From VRUE01 sp035266685 (lineage in GTDB: Bacteria; Actinomycetota; Thermoleophilia; Solirubrobacterales; 70-9): a stretch of DNA of 10,351 bases. Each line of letters starts with the position of its first letter. Position 1 is the first letter of the stretch. This document shows, in pieces, positions 5,253 to 10,252 of this stretch. Made by a program: the position numbers and the translations under genes. The stretch spans positions 1 to 10,351 of the forward strand of contig DATFMX010000143.1 in assembly GCA_035266685.1 (NCBI GenBank), given 5' to 3'. The notes beneath the pieces were generated by a model. That model did no database searches and had not been told where the DNA came from. It saw only the letters and a list, made by a program, of their open reading frames with translations.

Positions 5253-7361
5253 CTAGTGCCGGCCGCGCTTGCCGCGCCCCGGTCGGGCGACGTAGCGGTG
5301 GCCCGCCCTCAGGTTGAGGTTCCTGCCGAGCGTGTCGTCGTGGACCCTGACCACGCCGCGGCGGACCGCGAACAGGGTCGAGAGGTCGCAGCGGTCGCCG
5401 ACGAACCAGATCGTGCCGCGCACGCTGGCCGAGCCGTAGCGGCCCTTGGTGCGGAAGTGCCCCTTGCCGCTGCCCCAGAGGCCGCGACCGCCGCCGTGGC
5501 CCTTCTTGTGCCGCCGGCGCGAGGCCTGGGCGCGGTGTCGGGAGCCGCGGTGGCGACGAGTGCGGCGCCGCCCATTGCCGCCGCAACCCAGCGGGCCGCG
5601 CAGCGCGAGGGTCGTGTAGGGGAGACGGCCGCCGGTCTGGCCGACGCGGAAGAGGCCGTTCCAGAACTTCGCCGTCTGGGTGCCGCCGCCATGCCCCGAG
5701 GCGGAGGTGAGCACGACGACGCCGTGGCGGGTGTCGACCAGGCAGCCGAGCGGGATCCGCGCCCCCGCCGCCAGCGGCCTGAACCTGCGCTGGCCTTTGC
5801 ACCTGATCTTGACCACGCCCTTCGCCGGTTCGACGTCGACGCTCTTGCCGAGCACCGGAGGCGGCAGGGTACCGCGGCCGGACGAGCCGCCTGAGCCGGC
5901 CCCGCCGCCGGAGCCCGAGGAGCCGGTGGAGCTCGCCGAGGAGCCGGCCGAAGAGCCGCCACCCTCGCCCCCGCCCGACGAGCCTCCCCCGCCTTCTTCG
6001 GAAGGGGCGCCGGTTGCCCAGTAGACCGCGCGCGCCGGCGCGCCGCCACCGTTGTCGGCAGTGAAGGCCGCAAAGGCTTCGTATTCGCCACCGGCGACGA
6101 CGAGCGGTTCCTCCACCCCGCTCAATCCAGTGCTGACCGTCTCAGGCGCCTGCCAAGCGCCCGCTGCGCCGGGCATGCGGATCCGCGACTTGACCGCGTC
6201 TGCTTCGTCGTCCTGGTAGACGACGAATGCGTTGCCGAGCGCGTCGACAGCGAGATCGAGGGCACCGAGGGTCCCCGTCGCCACCGTCTCTTCCGCACCC
6301 CAGGTCGCGCTCCCAGCCGGCCGGAAGCGAGCGCGAATCGCGTTCGGATCGCCGGGACCGTTGGAGGGGTCGTACCAGATGACGATCGAGTTGCCCGCCG
6401 CATCGGTCGCGACCTTCGGCTGGGATCCGTCCTCGTCCCCGCTGACGGGGATTTCGACCAGCCCCGTTCCGCTCGCACCGCTGGCGCGGCTTTTTGAGAA
6501 GTCCGCGACGAAGATGCCGCCGCCCGTGCCCGCCTTACGCTCGAACGCCGCGACGACGGACGCGTCGGGCATCCGCGCGACCGAGAGTCCGCTCGGGTTG
6601 GTCAGAGCACCGCTGCCGTTGCCGCTGCTTGCATCGATGGCCGCCCCATTGGACGCGCTCCCGCCGTTCTCGATCACCGCGGGAATGATTTCGCGGAAGT
6701 TGAGGCCGTTGTCCGACTTGAGGAGCAGCACGGTGGACCCGTCCGCCGCAGTGGCGACGGCGGAGTTGTGGGTGAACGGCTCACCGGTGCTGAAGTTTTC
6801 GCCACTCGACCAGGTGTTGGTGGCCGGTTCGGTCAGAAGCCGACCCGTGAACTGGCTGCCGAAACCGAACGTCTGGTCTTCGATCCCGTGGAAGAGTTGG
6901 GCGGTGCCTTCATCGTTGACCGACAAGATCGGGCTCTTCATGCCGGTTTCGTTGGGCGGTCCCTCGATCTGCGCCGCGGCGCCAAAGGAACTTTCGGTGC
7001 CCGGCTTGCTCGCGGCGAAGATTCCGTACGGCTGCAACTGGAACGCCAGCGCCCCGACGCTGTTGCCGCCGACCCCGACGGTCGGCGACCCGTAGCTGCC
7101 GGCGTAGGTCTGCGGCGCCAGGGGGCCGCTACCCGCAGGGGAGACGACGGTGGCGACGCCGGAGGTGCCGTATTGCCAGGCCGCGACACCGTCGCCGGCG
7201 GGGTTGGCGTCGATGTCGAGGCTGCTCGCGTTCCGCGTCCCCGCTTCCGATATCTCAACCGGAGCCGCCCATTCGGCTGCGGCAGGCGCAGCAGCGATCA
7301 GCGAGGTCAGCACTCCAATCGCAAGCACGGCATGCCGGCAACCAACTAAAAAGGTCGTCAT
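5253..7361 (-). CDS. Secreted protein with repeated beta-strand region and FecR-like C-terminal domain, 702 aa
   Basis: An N-terminal signal peptide (charged start, hydrophobic core 11-25, PAAA before Glu30) indicates Sec export. Residues about 45-447 contain a recurring unit of the form VAxDAxGNAxVVW, clearest near 263, 315, 367 and 418, that is about every 52 residues. This suggests a beta-propeller or sialidase-like fold. A Gly/Ser-rich linker follows (about 450-497). The last 200 residues contain PVLGKSVDVEPAKG, IPLGCLVDTRHGVVVLTSA and VRGTIWFVGDRC...VRRGVVRV, a FecR-like arrangement I associate with many secreted Thermoleophilia proteins, interrupted by a very basic Arg/Lys/His stretch. 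No sortase motif or C-terminal membrane segment is visible. The start at ATG 7361 is preferred because it begins the signal peptide; GGGAG lies only 3 nt before it, which is unusually close. An ATG 63 nt upstream would put a charged tail before the signal. Function is unknown; a cell-surface role is inferred. Confidence 0.85.
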   Translation of the reverse strand: MTTFLVGCRHAVLAIGVLTSLIAAAPAAAEWAAPVEISEAGTRNASSLDIDANPAGDGVAAWQYGTSGVATVVSPAGSGPLAPQTYAGSYGSPTVGVGGNSVGALAFQLQPYGIFAASKPGTESSFGAAAQIEGPPNETGMKSPILSVNDEGTAQLFHGIEDQTFGFGSQFTGRLLTEPATNTWSSGENFSTGEPFTHNSAVATAADGSTVLLLKSDNGLNFREIIPAVIENGGSASNGAAIDASSGNGSGALTNPSGLSVARMPDASVVAAFERKAGTGGGIFVADFSKSRASGASGTGLVEIPVSGDEDGSQPKVATDAAGNSIVIWYDPSNGPGDPNAIRARFRPAGSATWGAEETVATGTLGALDLAVDALGNAFVVYQDDEADAVKSRIRMPGAAGAWQAPETVSTGLSGVEEPLVVAGGEYEAFAAFTADNGGGAPARAVYWATGAPSEEGGGGSSGGGEGGGSSAGSSASSTGSSGSGGGAGSGGSSGRGTLPPPVLGKSVDVEPAKGVVKIRCKGQRRFRPLAAGARIPLGCLVDTRHGVVVLTSASGHGGGTQTAKFWNGLFRVGQTGGRLPYTTLALRGPLGCGGNGRRRTRRHRGSRHRAQASRRRHKKGHGGGRGLWGSGKGHFRTKGRYGSASVRGTIWFVGDRCDLSTLFAVRRGVVRVHDDTLGRNLNLRAGHRYVARPGRGKRGRH

Positions 7362-7403
7362 TGTCTCCCTATTGCAGGTGCGTTGAGGGCGCCGGAGGCC
7401 CCG

Positions 7404-7445
7404 GGACTTGTTCCAGCCGGCCATCGGCGTGGATTGGAACAGTCC
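7404..7445. repeat. Inverted repeat upstream of the secreted-protein gene
   Basis: GGACTTGTTCCA (7404-7415) and TGGAACAGTCC (7435-7445) are inverted copies with one extra T in the left arm. Inside the 19-bp spacer GCCG/CGGC can add a second short stem. The repeat lies about 43-84 bp upstream of the start codon at 7361 and could be an operator or a leader hairpin. Confidence 0.5.
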
Positions 7446-7478
7446 GAGCAGCGATCTGGAGAGGACAGCGGGAAAGAT

Positions 7479-7492
7479 GGGCCGATCGGCCC
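7479..7492 (-). terminator. Hairpin after the tRNA-Ser 3' end
   Basis: GGGCCGATCGGCCC is a perfect palindrome (5-bp stem with GATC loop), followed on the minus strand by ATCTTTCCC. It lies 16 bp beyond the tRNA-Ser 3' end and probably was the terminator of the intact tRNA gene before the element inserted. The T run is short. Confidence 0.5.
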
Positions 7493-7507
7493 AACCGACC
7501 GCGAAAG

Positions 7508-7561
7508 CGGAGAGGGAGGGATTCGAACCCTCGAGAGAGCTTGCGCCCCCTACTCGCTTAG
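7508..7561 (-). other. 3' half of tRNA-Ser(GCT): attachment-site remnant at the element boundary
   Basis: The minus strand reads CTAA (end of an anticodon loop), GCGAG (3' anticodon stem), a long variable arm GGGGGC-GCAA-GCTCTC, a complete T arm GAGGG-TTCGAAT-CCCTC, the 3' acceptor strand CCTCTCC and discriminator G. The long variable arm and acceptor strand fit a class II tRNA-Ser. The sequence 5' of CTAA is GGGCGGA, which cannot supply the anticodon stem partner CTCGC or the D arm, so the gene is cut inside the anticodon loop. Tyrosine recombinases commonly recombine there, leaving the displaced 3' half at one end of the inserted element. A decayed integrase ends 10 bp away. The intact hybrid tRNA gene should lie at the other end, beyond 10351. 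Confidence 0.75.
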
Positions 7562-7571
7562 TCCGCCCGGT

Positions 7572-7961
7572 CTACTGCCGGGAGCTGCGGCGAGCTGCGA
7601 TCTCATGGACGGATGCGGGTTTGCCCGGATCGGCGTTTGCCGTCTTCTGCCCGTTGCTTCGCTCGTCTGTTTCCACGGACGTTTCCAGAGCGCCGCCGAA
7701 CAAGCCCTCGATCCGCGCTCGCCTCTCATCGCTCCGGGCAGCCCGTTCGAACTCATGGCTGTAGGTGCTGGCAGTGATTGCCGGGGAGGCATGGCCAAGG
7801 TGGCTCGACAGCTCGACAAGATCGCCGCCCGCCCCGATGAACGCGGACGCGAAGGAATGGCGGAATCGTGAAAGCTCTCGCACGGCGAGTACGTCACCGA
7901 TTGCTCTGTCGCCGCTGATCGCCTCCGCATCGTCGCGTTCATTCCAAAAGGGGAGAAGGTG
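7572..7961 (-). pseudogene. Tyrosine recombinase (integrase), C-terminal catalytic fragment
   Basis: The frame carries FRHSFASAFI (box II region, around 7842-7865), LSSHLGHASPAIT and the catalytic-tyrosine segment STYSHEFERA (Tyr codon 7761-7763). These are the last third of a phage-type integrase, which cuts and rejoins att DNA through a 3'-phosphotyrosine. The upstream arm-binding, core-binding and first catalytic (box I Arg) parts are absent. In-frame reading meets a stop at 7964-7962 and no other minus frame upstream shows integrase motifs. The usual His three residues before the box II Arg is Ser here (SRFRH), a further sign of decay or divergence. An internal ATG at 7883 could give 103 residues, but these would not be active. 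Its stop lies 10 bp from the tRNA-Ser fragment, the usual int/att arrangement. Confidence 0.75.
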
Positions 7962-8002
7962 TCAGACGCCCTCCGTCACGGCGAAGCGCCACCGGCATTG
8001 TC

Positions 8003-8209
8003 AGATGGGAACGGGAGCGCATCGAGGCCATCGACCAGAACGCAGAAATCCTCTCCCAAGGTCCCCTCATCGCCGAGCTGGAAGCGGCTCAGCAACGCTT
8101 GCGATTCCTTACCGGGACTTCCGGCGCGGTCGGGATCGGCGTAAAGGCCGAGCAGGTAGCGGCTGCGGGTGGCGACTGGCGAGCTGTGCTGGAGCGCTCG
8201 GCTGCATAG
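8003..8209 (+). pseudogene. 5'-truncated gene remnant of unknown family
   Basis: A plus-strand frame ends at TAG 8207-8209 and reads RWERERIEAIDQNAEIL, then LIAELEAAQQRLRFLTG and KAEQVAAAGGDWRAVLERS. This is amphipathic helix with purine-rich first codon positions, as expected of real protein. No start codon or ribosome site lies in frame before it; the frame is open back to a TGA near 7917 but loses protein-like character before about 7990. I read it as the 3' end of a gene whose 5' part was lost. The family is not recognised. The opposite strand is also open here, which lowers the confidence. Confidence 0.4.
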
Positions 8210-8222
8210 CCTCGACGGCCTC

Positions 8223-8441
8223 TCAAGCGCGCTGGTAGAACCGCTCGATTCGCCCGCTGCCCTGCATCGTTCCCGCAGCTTCAATCTCACCTGTCCGCTC
8301 TAACGCTCCCAGGTGATAAGCGATTTGAGCAATCGGCTGGTCAACGGCTCCGGCGATGCCTGTTGCCGACCACATGGCGTCAGGGTCGGCCAGCGAGTCG
8401 AGAATCTTGGTTCGTAGCGGATGCGAGTCTTCCCGTGCCAC
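8223..8441 (-). CDS. Short winged-helix (ArsR-like) DNA-binding protein, 72 aa
   Basis: HPLRTKILDSLADPD (7-21) is the first helix of the ArsR-like winged-helix fold. ATGIAGAVDQPIAQIAYHLGALERTGEI (26-53) gives the helix-turn-helix with its recognition helix around 37-49, and the wing ends at GRIERFYQ. The protein stops straight after the wing. Related regulators, including the one at 9564 in this window, carry about 100 further residues, so this is either a naturally minimal DNA-binding domain or a shortened gene. The start is GTG at 8441, preceded by GGGGGTGAT at good distance and overlapping the stop of the upstream mini-ORF (TAGTG). It is the last gene of a three-gene minus-strand operon and probably regulates that operon or the element. 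Confidence 0.75.
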   Translation of the reverse strand: MAREDSHPLRTKILDSLADPDAMWSATGIAGAVDQPIAQIAYHLGALERTGEIEAAGTMQGSGRIERFYQRA

Positions 8442-8509
8442 TACGTATCACCCCCGTTGTCGGTCGCTGTATGCGCGTCGAAAACCGCGCGGATCGGGTA
8501 ATCGTTCAT
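8441..8509 (-). CDS. Mini-ORF, 22 aa, coupled to the short winged-helix gene
   Basis: The ORF starts at ATG 8509, ends TAG at 8443-8441 and shares one base with the GTG of the next gene (TAGTG). It reads MNDYPIRAVFDAHTATDNG and ends GDT. An AAGGTGG lies 12 nt before the ATG, slightly far for a ribosome site. It starts about 18 bp after the stop of the secreted Cys-rich gene, in the same frame. It may be a leader that couples translation, or a chance frame. No function is known. Confidence 0.35.
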   Translation of the reverse strand: MNDYPIRAVFDAHTATDNGGDT

Positions 8510-8527
8510 TGGGGGTTGGATCCACCT

Positions 8528-8863
8528 TCACCGGCAGTTCCAATCTTCATTCCCCAAAGCGCCATGTGGCTTGCCGAGCCTGGCATTCAAATAGAGGCGT
8601 AGGCGCACCCTGGCCGAACCCCGACACAGCGTTTCGCGCCGACCCCAGCCCGAGTAGCGGCAGCGATACAGCGAGCCTCGCAGGTGACGACAGGCCGCTT
8701 CTGCTTCAAAGCCGTAGCGATTGAGGACATGAGTTTCGACGGCTACCTCCGCTCGACAGGCCGGACCGGAGCAGGCACCGCCGCTCGGCTTCTGTATGGC
8801 CTCTGAACCGCTGACCGCGACCAGGCAAAGCAGAGCGATGGATACCGCGATGATCGTCCTCAT
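8528..8863 (-). CDS. Small secreted cysteine-rich protein, 111 aa
   Basis: I do not recognise the family. Residues 1-22 form a signal peptide (MRT, hydrophobic IIAVSIALLCLVAVS, then GSEA), so the mature protein is about 89 residues and extracellular. It has six cysteines after the signal: 31, 36, 58, 68, 80 and 110. This even number suggests three disulfides. The mature part is basic, with about 15 Arg. The C13 in the signal is not in a clear lipobox. The start at ATG 8863 has GGGAGG 10 nt upstream. It is first in a minus-strand operon with the 22-aa mini-ORF and the short winged-helix protein, and divergent from the XRE regulator. Small basic disulfide-rich secreted proteins can be inhibitors, toxins or wall-binding factors; none of these is shown by the sequence. 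Confidence 0.7.
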   Translation of the reverse strand: MRTIIAVSIALLCLVAVSGSEAIQKPSGGACSGPACRAEVAVETHVLNRYGFEAEAACRHLRGSLYRCRYSGWGRRETLCRGSARVRLRLYLNARLGKPHGALGNEDWNCR

Positions 8864-8881
8864 GACTTCGACTACCTCCCG

Positions 8882-8912
8882 TTGACGTTCCTGAGCGTTC
8901 GGAGGCTACTAG
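8882..8912 (+). promoter_or_regulatory. Candidate promoter for the XRE regulator (TTGACG / TACTAG)
   Basis: TTGACG (8882-8887) and TACTAG (8907-8912) are separated by 19 bp, slightly wide for a sigma-70 promoter. Transcription would start near 8919, where an in-frame ATG sits, so a leaderless message with a 24-residue longer protein is conceivable. The shared 127-bp region also serves the divergent Cys-rich operon. Imperfect GCTCCC/GGGAGC inverted repeats (8921-8926 and 8969-8974) could be operators. Confidence 0.4.
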
Positions 8913-8990
8913 ACCGCCATGCTCCCTACCCGGCTGCTCCCGGCCGCTATGCTCTGGTCCGGTAGGTCGGGAGCCGCCACGCTCTACCTG

Positions 8991-9254
8991 ATGGCTGACC
9001 CGCTCTACGCCGATTCCGACCGCGCAAGCCGAGCCTTTGGCGAACGGATGCGCGAGCTGAGGGCAAGGGAAGGCGTCTCGCAGGACGGCTTGGCCCGCGA
9101 GACTGATGTGCATCCAACCTCGATAGGGCGGCTTGAGCGCGGCGGCAGAGAGCCGAAGCTGACGACGATCCTCCGCCTGGCGCACGGCCTCGGCGTCGAG
9201 CCGGGCGAGCTGATAGACGGCCTGGAAGGCAGCGACACCCGCGAGGCGGGGTAG
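8991..9254 (+). CDS. XRE-family helix-turn-helix regulator, 87 aa
   Basis: This is a Cro/C1-type DNA-binding protein. FGERMRELRAREG (16-28) is helix 1. SQDGLARETDVHPTSIGRLERG (30-51) is the helix-turn-helix with the typical SQ start and xRxERG end. REPKLTTILRLAHGLGVEPGELI completes the five-helix domain. It has no extra effector domain, so it should bind DNA as a dimer. The start at ATG 8991 fits the family length; it has no close ribosome site (GGGAG is 17 nt away). In-frame ATGs at 8949 and 8919 exist and would suit a leaderless message. It is divergent from the secreted Cys-rich operon, an arrangement common for a local repressor controlling both promoters. Two terminators follow. Confidence 0.88.
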   Translation: MADPLYADSDRASRAFGERMRELRAREGVSQDGLARETDVHPTSIGRLERGGREPKLTTILRLAHGLGVEPGELIDGLEGSDTREAG

Positions 9255-9259
9255 GGCCA

Positions 9260-9287
9260 GGGTCGGCCCTTTGAGCCGACCCCTTTT
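9260..9287 (+). terminator. Rho-independent terminator after the XRE gene
   Basis: GGGTCGGC (9260-9267) and GCCGACCC (9275-9282) form a perfect 8-bp stem with a 7-nt loop, followed by CTTTTC. It begins 5 bp past the XRE stop codon. Confidence 0.8.
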
Positions 9288-9296
9288 CGGCCCTTT

Positions 9297-9316
9297 GGGC
9301 GCTACGCGCCCTTCTT
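9297..9316 (+). terminator. Second terminator hairpin
   Basis: GGGCGC (9297-9302), loop TAC and GCGCCC (9306-9311) form a tight stem, followed by TTCTT. It backs up the first terminator. On the minus strand the same bases contain the last codons and stop of the 18-aa mini-ORF. Confidence 0.65.
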
Positions 9317-9358
9317 GATCAGGTGCGTCGGGATAGACGCGGTATTCACGAGCTGCAT
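9302..9358 (-). CDS. Mini-ORF, 18 aa (MQLVNTASIPTHLIKKGA)
   Basis: The ORF runs from ATG 9358 to TAG 9304-9302. Upstream the minus strand reads AAAGGGGGTGAGGGTCA, a strong purine-rich ribosome site at proper distance. Third codon positions are nearly all G or C, as in the real genes around it. The peptide has a nonpolar middle and a basic KKGA end with no signal peptide or cysteine. Its start region is one arm of the 9356-9420 inverted repeat and its stop lies inside a terminator hairpin. It may be a peptide signal, a leader peptide, a small toxin or a chance frame; none is proven. Confidence 0.4.
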   Translation of the reverse strand: MQLVNTASIPTHLIKKGA

Positions 9359-9420
9359 TGACCCTCACCCCCTTTCACGACTCAGCCCCGGCGCGTATCG
9401 CCGAGGGGAGAGGGTCAATG
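9356..9420. repeat. Inverted repeat placing two ribosome-start signals back to back
   Basis: CATTGACCCTC (9356-9366) and GAGGGTCAATG (9410-9420) are perfect 11-bp inverted copies. After one mismatch, CCCC/GGGG (9368-9371 and 9405-9408) extends the pairing. Inside lies CGGCG-CGTAT-CGCCG (9389-9403), a second hairpin. Each outer arm contains the ribosome site and ATG of a mini-ORF pointing away from the centre. In an RNA from either strand that spans the repeat, the 3' arm with its start codon would be paired and hidden. Confidence 0.8.
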
Positions 9421-9492
9421 CTAAGGATTTATTCTTGTTTTAACGGATACGTGAACAGCGTTGATTGCGTGGGCGTTCACGTTTCCCTGTAA
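9418..9492 (+). CDS. Mini-ORF, 24 aa, divergent from the 18-aa mini-ORF
   Basis: The ORF runs from ATG 9418 to TAA 9490-9492, preceded by GAGGGGAGAGGGTCA, which gives a ribosome site matching that of the minus-strand mini-ORF. It reads MLRIYSCFNGYVNSVDCVGV and ends HVSL, moderately hydrophobic with two cysteines. Codon use is AT-richer than in neighbours. It lies upstream of the winged-helix gene at 9564 and spans the 9445-9486 dyad, so it could be a leader peptide. It may also be non-coding. Confidence 0.3.
   Translation: MLRIYSCFNGYVNSVDCVGVHVSL
9445..9486. repeat. Long dyad GGATACGTGAAC ... GTTCACGTTTCC
   Basis: The arms 9445-9456 and 9475-9486 pair at 11 of 12 positions (8 contiguous, one T:T mismatch, then 3 more) across an 18-bp spacer. 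It lies in an AT-richer interval 78 bp before the winged-helix start. It is a good candidate operator for that regulator or a leader hairpin. Confidence 0.6.
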
Positions 9493-9506
9493 GACCAGTT
9501 GGTCTT
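9491..9506. promoter_or_regulatory. Palindrome AAGACCA-GT-TGGTCTT, candidate operator
   Basis: Perfect 7-bp arms with a 2-bp centre, 57 bp upstream of the winged-helix start. The compact symmetry suits a dimeric repressor. It also could form a small hairpin in RNA. Confidence 0.45.
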
Positions 9507-9563
9507 TATGCTTGGTCCTCGCTTGAGTTATCTATTAATGACAAGCAAGCTGAGGAGGCCAGG

Positions 9564-10181
9564 GTGGTACAGGCAATCGCCAAAAAGGCAAAGAAAGGGA
9601 TCGCGGAAGTCGTCCAATATGCGGTCGGGCATAAAATCCGCGTCCACGCTCTGATAGTTCTGAACGAGGGAATCTACACGGCATCAGAGATCTCAGAGAT
9701 CATCGATGTGCAGGTCAACACGCTCCACAACCACCTTCGCCGGATGCTGGAGGACGGGTCGATCGAAATCGCCCGCGAAGAGAAGAAAGGCAACATGACC
9801 CAGTATTGGTACAGGGCTGTTGAGGTGCAGACCTATACCGTCGAGCAGTTCAAGAAGTTGCCGTTCCCTTTTCAGCAGAACATCGTTGGCGCGATTGTCC
9901 AATCTGGCTTTGCCGAGGTTTTGGCTGGCCTCTACGCCGGGAAGCTCGCCGACCCGAGATCAACCGTTTACTGGGATTGGTACAACCTCGATGCCCAGGG
10001 GCGACAAGATGCCGATGCGCTTACCGAGCGCTACATCGAGGACATGCGGGAGATCGAGTGCGAAGCGACCAACCGGGCCGCAAAGACCGGCGAGGAACTG
10101 GTCTCGATGCTTCTCGATCTGTTGTTCTTCGAGCGACCGCGCAAGGGCGGCCTGCGAACTCATCGCTTGTTCACGAAATAG
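9564..10181 (+). CDS. Winged-helix transcriptional regulator with C-terminal domain, 205 aa
   Basis: The ArsR-like winged helix spans about residues 16-85: HKIRVHALIVLNEGIYTASE (helix 1 and turn), ISEIIDVQVNTLHNHLRRML (helix-turn-helix, recognition helix about 51-63) and a wing up to TQYWYRAVE. The rest (about 90-200) is a helical domain beginning EQFKKLPFPFQQNIVGAIV and ending LVSMLLDLLFFERP. I have seen this whole layout in Solirubrobacterales regulators that pair an HPLR-type winged helix with a longer C-terminal part. There is no metal-binding Cys motif, so it is not a metal sensor of the classical ArsR type. I chose GTG 9564 because GAGGAGG ends 5 nt before it; the frame stays open to a TTG at 9465 but without a ribosome site. 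Upstream dyads at 9445-9506 suggest autoregulation. The gene is less GC-rich than the chromosomal part, in keeping with transfer. Confidence 0.85.
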   Translation: MVQAIAKKAKKGIAEVVQYAVGHKIRVHALIVLNEGIYTASEISEIIDVQVNTLHNHLRRMLEDGSIEIAREEKKGNMTQYWYRAVEVQTYTVEQFKKLPFPFQQNIVGAIVQSGFAEVLAGLYAGKLADPRSTVYWDWYNLDAQGRQDADALTERYIEDMREIECEATNRAAKTGEELVSMLLDLLFFERPRKGGLRTHRLFTK

Positions 10182-10231
10182 TGAATGAGATGCGATTTGC
10201 GATTGACGACAGCCCAGTGACTAGAGAAAAC

Positions 10232-10237
10232 TATAAT
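10232..10237 (+). promoter_or_regulatory. Consensus -10 element TATAAT
   Basis: A perfect TATAAT lies in an AT-rich pocket (GAGAAAACTATAATTACTC). The nearest -35 match, TTGACG at 10203-10208, is 23 bp away, too far for standard spacing, so the promoter may depend on an activator or use a poor -35. Transcription would start near 10244, about 9 nt before the hairpin at 10253. Confidence 0.5.
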
Positions 10238-10252
10238 TACTCGAATAGATAC

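Noticed and set aside
7976..8290. Minus-strand frame above the integrase remnant as its missing N-terminal part
   Set aside because: It ends FPSDNAGGASP, which only loosely recalls integrase sequence. No box I or core-binding motif is present, and the opposite frame looks more protein-like.
8706..9368. 220-residue minus-strand frame across the XRE gene
   Set aside because: It overlaps the well-supported XRE gene, its terminators and the divergent promoter, and shows no domain.
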